A DNA stretch of 64,000 bases from Cinclus cinclus. Lineage: Eukaryota; Chordata; Aves; Passeriformes; Cinclidae. The translations under genes and the position numbers were made by a program. The DNA lies in the NCBI RefSeq assembly GCF_963662255.1, contig NC_085047.1, positions 91,632,259 to 91,696,258 of the forward strand, written 5' to 3'. Positions 23,792 to 35,500 of the stretch are shown here, piece after piece; positions within the stretch are counted from its first letter, which is position 1, and each line of letters begins with the position of its first letter. Under the pieces are notes generated by a model. The model searched no databases, was not told where the DNA came from, and saw only the letters and a list, made by a program, of their open reading frames with translations.

Positions 23792-26700
23792 AGAAATGGT
23801 TTATTTCTGAAAATTGTGTCCACGTTTGGAGTCTTTTTAAATTCACAATGGCCACGAGCATACCTCTTGGCACAGCATCTGCTCAGAGTGGGGTCATGGA
23901 TGGACATCCTTGTGAGTGTAACCTGTGAAGTCCCATCCTCGCTCCTCCTCCCATCCCCACCCACCCCTTGTCTTGTCTGCATTGCACCCATGGGACTCTG
24001 TAGTGAACCAGACTGGGCATCTAAGCCAGCCATAAACTCCATTAGCAAAGAAAGCTTGCTCAGACAGGTCAGCATCTTGACCTGGTTCCTTGTGTTACTG
24101 CACAGTAACTGAACTGAGACCATGTTGAAAGGACAGGAGGAACGAGTTGAGCCCACAGCACCCTGCACGCCTATGGATTGGCTCATAGAGCTATGGAACC
24201 AGCACCCTTCTGATTAGGACCTGTTCTGTGACAAAACCTTGGACTTGTGCTAGTCATACTCTTCGGGCTTACCAGTCTTCTCTGGATAATCATGTGCATG
24301 GAACTCTGGCTCTGAGATGTGTGACAAGCTGCACACACTGGTTCTCTTGGAGAGTGTTTCCAGGGAGGCTGGGCAAGGATGGAAAGCTGCTGAGTTTTCA
24401 GGGTATGTTCACTCAGCTTATGTTGAAAGTGACTCCCACTGCTGTAGTGGCTGTGTGTCACCAGAACCCAGGTGTGTGCTTCTGAAAAAAGCTTCTGGGG
24501 ACAAGCTGCTGCAGGCTGCTTGAGCTGAGTGACAGTAGTGGTTTAACAGATAAACCACATCCAGGAACAAAAACCAAACTGATGGGAGATGACACATCAC
24601 CAGTGTCCTGGTGAAGGTCAACCTAACCACAATTGTGTAAATGTGGGATTTTGCTGAGGAACTGTAAAGCACGTTTTGAAAACAAAATTTTACGTAAAAT
24701 GAGGTAGTAAAATGACACAAGATTTGTAAGAAATGAAAAGAGTTAAATGCAAAATTAGTGTAACACCATTTCCAGGTCTGTCTCTTTTTTACTCAGTCAC
24801 ATCGGGTGTATACAACAATTATCTTCTCCTGCTAACATAGCTTAAGTCAATAGGAAATCTTTGAAATCAGCTCTTCTTGCATTTTCTTACATAGCATAAC
24901 AATGTGTGTTTGGTGAGGGGGTTGTATTAAAATTGTGCTTCCAGTACTTGCTTAGCCTTTATCTCCTTTCTGTCTGCAGCATATATGATGCTATCTTCAG
25001 AAACACTCAGAAATCCTGCCCACAAGAGAAATAGCTTGATTGGGAGCCTTGGGGACAGCATCCCTTGTGTCTGGAATGAAGAAAATAGAAAAAAAAAAAA
25101 AGTATAGGAATAAGTAAGCATATCAAGTCAGTTTTCTTCTCTGCTCTGTCTGAGGCTGAAAAGCAACAAAATTATTTTTGATAGAAAAAATAGTTAGAAG
25201 CTGGGCTGTTCTCTCCTGGGATTCCTACTGCCAAAGAAGTTCCCTGTGCCTGTTTTCTCCCTTGTTGAAGGAATGTGCTAGGGCAGAACTGTTGTGGTGA
25301 CAGGACCCAGATAGGTAAGGCAGCTGGCTGTGTGACTCAGCTATCTGAGGCACCTGAACTTTGATGTGATTCTCGCCCTCTCTGCAATACTCTTTGCTGT
25401 TTCCCCTTTTGAAAGGTCTGTCTGAGAAGCTCACCTGGATAGCAGGAGAATGTGTGAACCCTGCCAGTCCCCATTATTAGGTCCAGGAAATGAGTGCTGC
25501 AGGAGGAATATGGTGTAAGGACTGGCCGTGGGTGGTGCTTGGAGATCAAGAACACCATCTTGTCATGAGCCACCTTCTCTGGATGCATTGCAGCAAGGCT
25601 GGCTGAAGACAGCATTTCCTTCTGGCTCTTGGGCTACTGTCATTACATGATAAATAAATTTTTCCAAAGCTCAGATGGGTATTGAGGATCAGAGGAGGTT
25701 TTAAGACAGAAGCACTGTATTCCTGTATGGATAAGGTTCTGGATATGATCTGTGGAAGGAAAGATTGTAAGGCGTCATCATTAATCAATTGTTCTGGATT
25801 CCTAAAATAAAACAGGAACCTAGGAGATTAATCTTGAGGATAGAAACCAGCCTTCCTAACTTTTGAACAAATTACACGTGCCTTTCCATTTCAATCCTTA
25901 TTTTTCTTCTGCTACTTGATTTGAGCCACTCTGATTTACCTGAAAATTTAATATCATCGGATTTACTGGTTTTGTGCAAAGCTGTTACTTCCAACCACAA
26001 TGTTGCCTGGTGTTAGTAGGTTTGCCTGCAAAAATAGTGTTGAAGTCTTGATTAAACCAAAGGTTCACCAGCCTTTTGGGTTAGATGTAAGGAAGGTTGA
26101 AATGGTGAAAACAGAAATTGGCTTTTTACTAGTTTGAAAACTTTGCTATGCTGAATCTTAACCAGAAACATGCCCTAGATGGCATTGGTCTTGTTAGTGT
26201 TGAGAGGAAATTCTCTCTCCAAGTGTGGGGTCTGTGTGGTGTCTGACTTACTTTACCAAATTAATTAATTATCTTAACCTCTGTCACAGTTGCACTGTTC
26301 TGTCCTAAAGCTGTCAAAAGGAAGCATACTTTTTATTGTTTATTTGAGGCCATAACAACAGTACTACATAGATAGAGACTCTTATAAGCAAATGAGTAAG
26401 TTTTGATAGAGATGATAGCAGTGCAAAGGATTGCTATCGTGTACCAAATGTATGAATCTGTAAATTTTATTGACTAAGAAAGATACTTTGGACAAATGTA
26501 GCCATTTATTTCTCTGGGGGTGGAAACTAAAACTGTAATTATCATGTTTGTGTAGAGAAATCTCATGATGGGAATATAAGAAGTGAATCTTATGAATTAA
26601 AGGTGAAGAAAGAAATACTTGATGAAAATATAAATGGTGCACACACACAAAAAAAGGAGCTACCCTGAAATGCCTCATGTTTTGCTTTCTTTGGCAAGTT

Positions 26701-27415
26701 TTTCTGAATTTCAGCTCAGCTAGAATTCCTACTTCTCATTCTCTGTAGAAGCTATCTTTTTGGCAGCCATGACAACCTATGACTAGAGAGGATCACTAGA
26801 GAGCTGAGAAAAGCAACTTTAAAAATGGACTTATCTGTGGTGTCTGGAGATGCAAATGCTTTGCCTCCCGCTGCACCACAGCATTGTGAGAACAACTCCA
26901 TGGTATGTCCCCTCTTGTGGTAAGGCCCTCTAAAAGAGATTCTGCTGCCTGTCCTGCATCCCATTAATAGCACTGATGAAACTGAATCAATGAAATAATT
27001 GAGAGTTGTTAGGAGGAGATTTTGGAAAAAAACTGGACCATCTACCTAACCAGGTTTATAGCACTCTCATAAACATTTGCATCATCACAGCTGATGAGAT
27101 GAAGACAAGCCCTGTGGAGAGCTTTACCACCAGAGAGAATGTGTGATAGCTGTTCTGGCACCCTCCCCAGCAGCCCTTTGCTGCCTCGAGTTGGCATGGT
27201 AAAGACTGTGAGAGGCTCAAAGGCAGGCTAGTTTTCCCACTAGAGATCTGGGCCTGAATCTCCTTTGTTTGAATATTGTTATTCTTTTTCATTTCAGAGA
27301 GGTCACCTTGATATAATTTCTGTCAAAGATAAAGATGCAGGAAGAGGGAACAGTAAGCAAAAAGCCCTCATAGGGAGTAGTTTGTAGAGCCCTCTGAGAA
27401 GACTTAGCATTGAGT

Positions 27416-27490
27416 CTCACCAAAGAGATGCCTTTTTTCTCACCGAAGAGAGAGGCTTTTTTTTTTTTCTCACCAAAAGCAGATGCTTTT
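27416..27490. repeat. Degenerate three-copy repeat with T tracts
   Basis: Three successive versions of CTCACCRAAG...GATGC/GAGGC followed by a T run: 27416-27438, 27439-27468 and 27469-27490. The copies differ mainly in T-run length and a few substitutions. Confidence 0.8.
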
Positions 27491-28262
27491 GCTTTATTTA
27501 GAAGTTGTGACTACAGGAGAAGGGATGAAGATATGGCACGTCTGGGCAGATAGTATCAGTCTCATTAAGAGGAGAAAGGTATGAAAATCCTCATGGGGAG
27601 GCAGGACCCATCTTCCTGGGCTGGAAATGGCCAAGTGCTCTGGTGTTTAAGGGCCTGCTCAGCTCTTATGTTGGGACCCGACACAGTCAATGTAAAGCAA
27701 GAGCCAGGATGCCATGGCAGCCTGAAGTAGAAAAATCAGAACTGGTTGTACCCACTGAGCTCCCAAGGCTGAATGATGCTCTCTTAATCGAGCTGTCCAG
27801 TAATTCATTTTCTCTGCATGTTTCTCCTGCCTAAGAAATGCCTGCTGTGAAGGAGAGCTGTTGTTTACAGTTGTGTTCCTTCAGATCTGGAAACCCTGTA
27901 AGCCAACATGCAGCCATATCTGCATGGACCACCCGTAGCTGCCTGGGGCCAGCCAGGAGAGTGGGGCACTTCCCCGGTTCCCTGCATATGGGTGCTGCAG
28001 GGCAGGCCTGCTGCAAGTCTCCCCAGGCTCTGCAGCAAGGCTGGCACAATTTCTTTTGCCTTCCTTCCTTGTCCCTGCCCCTCCAAAACTATCCCAATTT
28101 CTTCTCCTCACTTGGTGCCTCAATAGAATAGGTGGAGACAGATCCTGCTTACCAGCACCTTCCTCTTGTCCCAAGTGCAGGCCCAGCCTGTTGCCCCTTC
28201 TGCTGTCTCAGATCTTGTGTTCATCATTGCCCTAGTCCTGGCTATCATCACTAATCACCAAA

Positions 28263-28320
28263 AGACTCAGTGTGGAAGGGACCTCTAGGGGACCACTCAT
28301 CCTACCTGCCCCTCAGATCA
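28263..28320 (-). mobile_element. Possible very old CR1 3' fragment
   Basis: The phrase GTGGAAGGGACCTCTAGGGG resembles the antisense CR1 3' region (GGAAGGGACCTCTGGAG...), but similarity fades within about 50 bp. Chance resemblance cannot be excluded. Confidence 0.3.
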
Positions 28321-29029
28321 GGTCTTTTTACTACTCCTGATAGCACCTTTGTCTTTGAGACAGCACTGCTGCCTTCACTCAGTCACAGAGTTCACTTGGG
28401 CAGTGATACAATGCTGCAGTGGAGGAAGAAGAAAGCTGGTGAGCTCTCTGGGAAGTTCTATTCTTCCTTTACAAGAATCTCAGTACTGCTTGGAGGTAAT
28501 GGGATGGGAAGAGAAGTATTTCCATGCCACAGCTAACTATGCCACCATCCTTGCCTGTAAAATTTCACTCATCTAAGTGTTTGTGTGTGGCAGGGGCTGA
28601 GTGTTCAAAACCAGACATTAGGGGCTTTGAAGTGGCATAAACCAGAAGTGAATTTTCTTTTGCAGGGGATGTAGAATGATGTTCTGCTGAATATGTTAAT
28701 ATGCAACTCTGACAGCACTGTTAGAGTGTTACTTAACCAGGCAATCTCAGATCTCTTGTGATATCTGTGAGAAGCAAGATTTGTATTTAAATTAATTCAA
28801 TAAGCTGTCGTAAGACAAAGAAAATAGAATCAGCCTCTCAGATGCAGATGTCCACCGTGTAGATGCTGACATTCCAATTAGTTACTCATCCTCCAGTAGT
28901 CAGGGGAAAGAGAGAGGCCTCTCTAAAGTGTGATTCACAATACTTTTAGAATGTCTACTCTAGGATGAAATCAATCAAACCTTATTTTTTAAAAAAAATT
29001 CCATTCTGTAGATTGCAAAGACCCCGGCA

Positions 29030-29560
29030 CGATCTCTTGCAGTACAGACATCTGAAGGTGGTGCGATGAAGCACAGCCAGGGTGACCGGAGGGAATCCCA
29101 GCTGCTGTGATGTGCGTTGTCACTCTCTGCTCAGCCCGCTGTGCCGCCGGTGATTTTCTTGCAAGCCCTGGATGTCCTCACAGGGTTTTCCCTTCTCCTT
29201 TGATGCCACAGGGACGGCTGAGGCCACTAGATGGGGGTGCAGGATCTCCTGCAGGATCCGTCCCGCAGCCCCAGGGTCCTGCTCGGGGTCCCCAGCAGAA
29301 GCTCGGGAATGTTTTCCCGGGACACCAGCGCTGGCTCTGCGCTCTGCTGGCTCAGCCTGTGCCCCGCACGGACCCAGCTGGGATGTGAGCCCATCATGAG
29401 TTCCACTGACCAGCCACCAAATGCTCTGAGGGCTTAAATTGGGTTGGTTTTCCTTCGCCTCTGTGGTGGGACATGGCACAAAGCTGGGGCTGCTCCAGGA
29501 AGCTGCCGGGATCCAACGTGTCCTCCTGGACTGGCAGGATCCCAGCGGGTTGGTTCAAGC
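29030..29560. promoter_or_regulatory. CpG-rich, GC-rich patch (candidate CpG island or regulatory element)
   Basis: By eye about two dozen CpG dinucleotides fall in roughly 530 bp, against about one per 100 bp in neighbouring DNA. GC content reaches roughly two thirds at 29220-29400. It lies 7 kb beyond the RASA3 stop, with no known gene starting here. Open frames on both strands (up to 119 codons on the minus strand) are expected from the low stop density of GC-rich DNA. It also holds a CTCF-like site at 29224. It could be a distal enhancer, an insulator or the promoter of a non-coding RNA. Confidence 0.5.
29224..29237 (+). promoter_or_regulatory. CTCF-like motif CCACTAGATGGGGG
   Basis: It matches the core vertebrate CTCF consensus CCASYAGRKGGCRS at 13 of 14 positions and sits inside the CpG-rich patch. 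This is motif evidence only. Confidence 0.45.
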
Positions 29561-32500
29561 CTTGCATGGCAAGCCCACAGTGCTTTCAGTTGTGTATGGA
29601 TGCCAGACAAAACAATATTCCTGCTTGGCAGAGGTCAGCCAGATGAGAAAGGTAAATGCCTCCTGCTTCAGCGCAAGGAGAGTGGCAATTCTCATGTGGC
29701 ACCACTTAGTTCTAGAGCACCAAAGCAGCAATGAATTTCCTGGTCATTGCTTTCGATTTACTTTGTGCTTCTTGTATTGTGTCTGGGGGAGATTGCTCTA
29801 ATTTTTAACAATCTCTGGTCCCCTGATTTGCTGTTCTGTCCTCTTTTCCAAAGTGCAAAGGGAAATGCACTTGACTGGGTCAGCTGTGCATTCTTATTGT
29901 TGAATTCACATTGGAAAATGACTGTGTATTTAAGTCTCCAGCACCACAAGTGATTCCTGTGGTGTGGATCAGAGAGCTACAGGTGGCCCTGTGGTCCTTT
30001 CTGGGGTGGCTGAGAAGAAAACCCAAGGCTAGATGGCTTACAGCATTAATACAGTACATCCCCATCCACATTACCATCACATCCATATTAGAGCTGGCCC
30101 AAAAGATTTATGTGCTGAAAAAAAAAATAAATAAATGAAAATATATATATAAGCAATCTGAAGGATATTGGCATTCCTAAATTTGGAAATGGGGAAGTCA
30201 GTATATTAACCTCTTGTTTTTGCAAGTACTAGCAGAACAAGAATACTACTGTATTAGATCATTCTTGTGAGACTCCTTTAGAGCACCTCAGCTATTTGAC
30301 CAAGAGCTGCTCTTAAGCGCTTCCTTAAGACACAGAAAGCATCCTTAGTGCCTTACTGTTCTGTTTGCAGGTATTGGGTGGGGTTATCAGCAGTGTGGAG
30401 TCCTTAGTAGGGAGCTGCTGGCAAACCACCTCTACTTCTGTCCTGGAGTCCAGGCACCACAGAAGCTGGGCTGCCTCCCAGGCTGAACAAGGCAGGAGAG
30501 AAGGAGCAGTGCTGAACAGGCACAGTCTTGGGAGCTGCTCAGACCTGGTCTGGGGAGGAATTTTCTCAAACAGCTTTCTTTCCTGTCCCCTCCTGAGCAT
30601 CACACATTCAGACCTCTTCCCTGGCACGCCTTAATCAAACCCTGACCTCCACAGCCCCTGCTGCTGTCACTGACCTCCCACAGCATGGGGGATGGCTGCT
30701 GGCAGCTCTCCTGGAAGGAGCAGATCCTGCTCCCCACAGGATACCAGCCGTCCCTGGCTGGACTGTGGGAGCCCAAGGAGTTTGCCAGAGATGTGCCCAG
30801 CTGGCACTTGGGAGGCTGTAACATGTGGCCATGGAGCACCTCTCCAGGGCACATCCTGGAAGAGGAAGCACAAATCACGCTGGCTGTGTGGTTTTCTCAC
30901 AGTGCTCTGCACAGATCAGCTGATCTCTTTTTGTTTGCTCTGTGTTTTAATCCTGGGAGGAACATGATGTGTGACCTGCAGATATCCCTTCTTAAGAAAT
31001 GTTTGCCTGAGATTTGAGCCAACACTTGGACCTGGTTTCTCAGCCAGCTTCTCCTATGCAAACCCCCTAAATGTCAGCATTTTGTGCCTTTCCCCTGGGC
31101 AGACATGGGGACAGGGCTGCCAGGACCTGCATGCTGGTGGCACAGGCTGCTTTCAGCTATATGTGCCAGAGACTGGATGTTTTGTGTACTTGTTAGCTGA
31201 GATGTCTGTCTCCAGATGCTGGAGTATCTCATTCTTGGCTGTGAGGGTTGACACGGACCAGCTGTGAAGCAGATGCTAATTAAAACAGTAAAACAGAGCT
31301 TCAGTCTATTTTTCCACATGTCCAAGTCACCTTATAGAGAGGATTTACATCCATTATATGATGCTGTAGGTGCACAGTGAGGCTGTGATCTCTAATGCTT
31401 ATTTCTAAGGGCTATGCTGAAACCATGCTCTTTTTCCTTCAATGTGTTTGTGTTTAGGTGAATATCTTCTCCCATCCCATTTCCTACTTAAATTCCTGCT
31501 GCTGTTCTGTCTCACACCCATTTTCCATCATCTAAATTTTACTTTCTTATTTCACCGTGGTCATTGATTCTGTAGTAATAAGTACAGTTTTTGTGGGAAA
31601 GGCTGGGGTCAAATCACAAAATGAGGTTAATCTTGCACCACTGAGGTGGATTTGTCTCAGGCTGCCCTTCTCAAAGTGACACTGTGGCAAATACAAAAGC
31701 CTATGAGAGAAGAAACCATTTAACAACTGTATTGTTAAATGCAATATTCCCTTCCCTTGCTATCTGTTTTGTTTCTCTTATAACAGACACAGGTGAAACG
31801 ATGCTGAAAGATTTACAGTCATCAAAAAGTGAAGAGGCCATTTCCCACTGCTAAGAGCTGTGTGTTACCATTGTTCAGAGGCTGGGGAGGGCACTTCAGG
31901 GCCAAAAACTAGCAGAAACATTTTCCAGCGCTGAGAAGCTCTCTGCTATTTGCAACTGAAAATGAAGAAAAGGGTGAACGAAGAGCAAATTCAGCTGTGG
32001 GAAACCCATTTGGAGGTTAAATCTCTGCCTTTGCTGCCCTCCAGGGCATGCTGGCTTCAGGGCATTGTGAGAGAGGTGTTGCATACTCTAGGTAAGTTTT
32101 GCTTTGAACATTCAACATAATGGTCTAGGTAAACCACCTCTTTCTGATGCAGTGAGAGCCACACAGACAAAAATTCATTATCCATATATACTTTAGTCTG
32201 CTTTGTGATAGCTGGGCTGTCCAGCACTCACTAACAGAGGACTTTCCATGTCTCACTCAGTAGAGATCTGAAAATGGCTCTGGGAGATGTTTTTGGTACA
32301 GTGAGGGTATAAAACACTTATATCAACCCAAGTCACACTTTCTCTTGTTAAACGGGTTTTAAAAACTTTACCCTCAGGATTTTGAATTATCAACAAACAA
32401 AAAAAGACTTGGATTCAGTTGTGAGGCCTTGATGGATTACACTTCACCCTGAGTAATAGCTCCAGCATCCCACTGTCTCCTCTCCCCTAAGCCATTCTCT

Positions 32501-35500
32501 GGACTGAAGGCTTTTGGAGGCACAAAGGGATTGCACATGTATCCTCTTCAATGCATACAACAGATTCCATCTCACAGAATCCCTGAGGGCTGCTGGTGGT
32601 GTTTCCCTGAGCCAACCCCAAGCACTCATTCCTGAGCATGATGTGTTTCTGCTGTGGTAGAGGAGAAGCAGACATGATCTGTCACTACCTGTACAGCTCC
32701 TGACCCCAAGAAACAGCTTCTGGAGCAAGTCCAGGGGATCTGACTTCAAGGCCCCCTGATAAACTCTGGAGTCAGGCAAGGTAAGTCATGGGAGCTGCTC
32801 ATCATTCAATTCCCTGAAACAGAGGAGTTGAGCATCCTGCTCAGATTCCCTTGATGAGAGGAAGGCCTGTGCAGTCTTAGACCCGTTCAAATCCTACCAA
32901 AATTAAAAGCTGTCATCATAATATATTAAAAAAAGAAAAAGAAAAAAAGAAACCCCTCAACGCCCTGCTAAGCACAGGACAGCAGTTCCCAAACTTCTGT
33001 TGCCTACTCCGTTTTTTGCTGGGAGCCACAGGCCCTACAAATCCTCTGGACAATGTGAGCTTGCGTCTGTAAATCTCTGAGGTAGAAGGTGCAAAAGCAG
33101 CCAGACTCCACTGCCACCACTGTTAAGCCCGGTTCAGTAGAGGCAGATGCTGGGGGGTGTTGAGGTGTCCCTGTCACACTCAGTAATGCTCCCTTGCTGC
33201 CACTGCTCTCTGTGCTTGGGACTTATCAACAGCACGACTGGAGCTGTGGCCGTACCTTACCAGAGGACAGCTCTTCACCAAGATATTCAGAGGACCAGCA
33301 GAAACTGAAGTGTGAGCTTTCTGTCTGTCAGCTGGCCCTTCAGTGAGGTGGTCTGAAGACACCATGTCTGTTGACTATTAGAATTATGAAAGAAATGAGA
33401 AATCTGCCTTCCTCCAAAACCTCCCAGCAAACCTTCCCATGGTCAGGATGCCAGAGGGCTGAAGAGTCTGAGCAGTGCTGATCCCTGAGGGCAGCCCCTT
33501 AATCCTCAGTGGTCAAGGGCTGTCTGCAGCACAGCTGCTCCAGCTCATACTGAGGCATCCAAAATATATTCCAAGGTCACTACAGTTTTCCTTCCTGTAG
33601 GACTTGTCTCCACGTCAGCAGCCCTGTGGTGTTTCTTGGAACTACAGATAATTTTCCATCTTATAAAGCACAAGGTTTGCTGCATCATAATGTGTAGGCT
33701 GGGTAAACTCTCCCACTTACTCCATGTTTCTCTTGTAACATTTTCCCCTCCCTGCCCTGCCTCCATCAATGGGACTGACAGGTTTTCTTCCAAGTTACCA
33801 GCATACATCTGCCCGCAACTTTCTTTCCATTGTCATGGAAAGTCCTGCTGTATTCCTCAAAAGCATAACACTTTCTCTTGCTGCAATCAAATCAATCACT
33901 GGGGAAAAAAAAAGTTTGTGTATCAGATAGGTCAGCAGCAGATATTGGGCAATTCTTGTATTGCCCCTGGCAATGTCACACAGGGGAGTAAATATCATTG
34001 GATGTCAGCACAGTCTGTGTCCCTAGAAGCTCTTGAAAGCATAATTCCCTTTATCTGACATAAATGCCATTTGGGGCTGAAGAATTTAATCTGATGTTCA
34101 TGCAGCCTCCTTGAAAGGCTAAGGGTAATGTTTCCTTGATTGCCATTGAGTGGGTTCCATCAACCGTGCAGCTGCAGATGGAAATAGCTTTACATAAGAT
34201 AATGTTTCTTTTTCTATTCTCTTCCCTGAGATCTTTTTTTTGCTGTAGGAAATATGTTGTTCTGAGCGATAGGCTTGCAGGGGGCCAGCAAGGCATCTCT
34301 GCAAGCTGGATTCTTTCACTCTGTCTTAACCAGTGGATTTTCTTGGCAAAGGTACATAAAAACAATGCAGAGAGCTGCCTTGGAGGGAAGTGGATGTCCT
34401 GTAGGCCATAGTCTGATGTTTTGCAGACAATGTCTAGCAGCAAAGTGCACTCTTCTCCAATTCTTCAACGTCTTCAAGAGGTGGATAATATAATCAAATG
34501 TAGGTCTCCAAGAATAGACTTGACTTGTCTGTTTCTATCTATCTTTTCATAGGCTTAACACAAAAACCACCCCTAGGAGCTCAAATTGAGTTCCCCACTC
34601 AAACTTGTAAATATTTTTTGGAACTCCTACTTTGCAGTTTGCAGTCTGAGCCTGTCCCGCTCTCTTTGCTCATCCCTGGGGTGCTGTGTGGGGCTGGCTG
34701 AGGGTAGTCCTGGCCAGCTGAGAGCCTGGGAGAGTCTGCATTCTCTAGCACTCACCAGGGGCCCAGAGACACCTTGGTAAAGGACATGATATGAGCATAG
34801 TCAATAAAATGCTGATTTTCATGCAAGGAATTGGAAAGATCATAGAGGGGGGAAATGGTGAAGAGAGGTTGGCATGGCCTGACTCATCACTAGATTAGCA
34901 CAGAGGTAAACCTAATTTCTTGAGATGTTCAATGTAAAATGGCAAGGCAACTTGTGCCTGCAGAAACACTGCTTGTAAAATTGAGGCAGGTTAGTTTTGG
35001 GTTTAGCTGTGAATAGCTCAATGGTGCTACCTCATGGCCAGAGAGAAAACTACTTCAGCCTTGTATTTATTTTTAAATTTTTGTTTTATCCTGTAAGTGA
35101 CAGACTTGCCACTGGAGTCTCTTACTGCTGAACAAATGTACCAAGTACATCCAAGTATCCAGCTGCATGCATCGGGATTTTTGTTTTCTTGTTTTTGTGG
35201 AGGTGGAGTGTGGACTTAAAAATTGCAAAGTTCAGAGTATTTCTGTTGAATATAAAGCTTGTATTTGTCCTTCTCCTGTTACCTAGCAGTGTTGTACCCA
35301 TCTCAGACAGGGGCAGCTTCTGAACTCTGTTGCCCAGCTCCCTGCAAAGGCCTCCACAATGGTGCAGCCACCACAGCTGAGCTGGTATTGCAGCTGGCCC
35401 CTACAAGCACCATGCCCTGTCTTGGGAAAGATAAAGTTAGGCACAAGCCAAAAACAAACTGCTCAAGGCCAAAAAAGTTGCCAATGGAAGCCTGATCCTT

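Larger units (their letters stand above)
22044..23810 (+). other. RASA3: RASA3 3' UTR (end inferred)
   Basis: AT-rich sequence after the stop codon with no reading frame of note. The far end is inferred from the ATTAAA at 23786 with GT-rich sequence (TTGTGTCCACGTTTGG) about 25-40 bases later. GC content and texture change after about 23.85 kb. A shorter form could end after the AATAAA at 22764. Confidence 0.65.
23811..29029. other. Intergenic, no gene recognised
   Basis: Mixed-composition unique DNA. The open frames on both strands are short, overlap each other antisense, and carry no recognisable domain. It contains a degenerate triple repeat at 27416-27490 and a possible old CR1 scrap near 28263. 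Confidence 0.7.

Noticed and set aside
29107..29479. Overlapping ORFs of 93 and 119 codons in the CpG-rich patch
   Set aside because: GC-rich DNA has few stop codons. The frames are antisense to each other and neither shows a known domain.
34753..34766. Possible CTCF site near CACTCACCAGGGGCCC
   Set aside because: Only about 10 of 14 core positions match, too weak beside the sites at 29224 and 47192.
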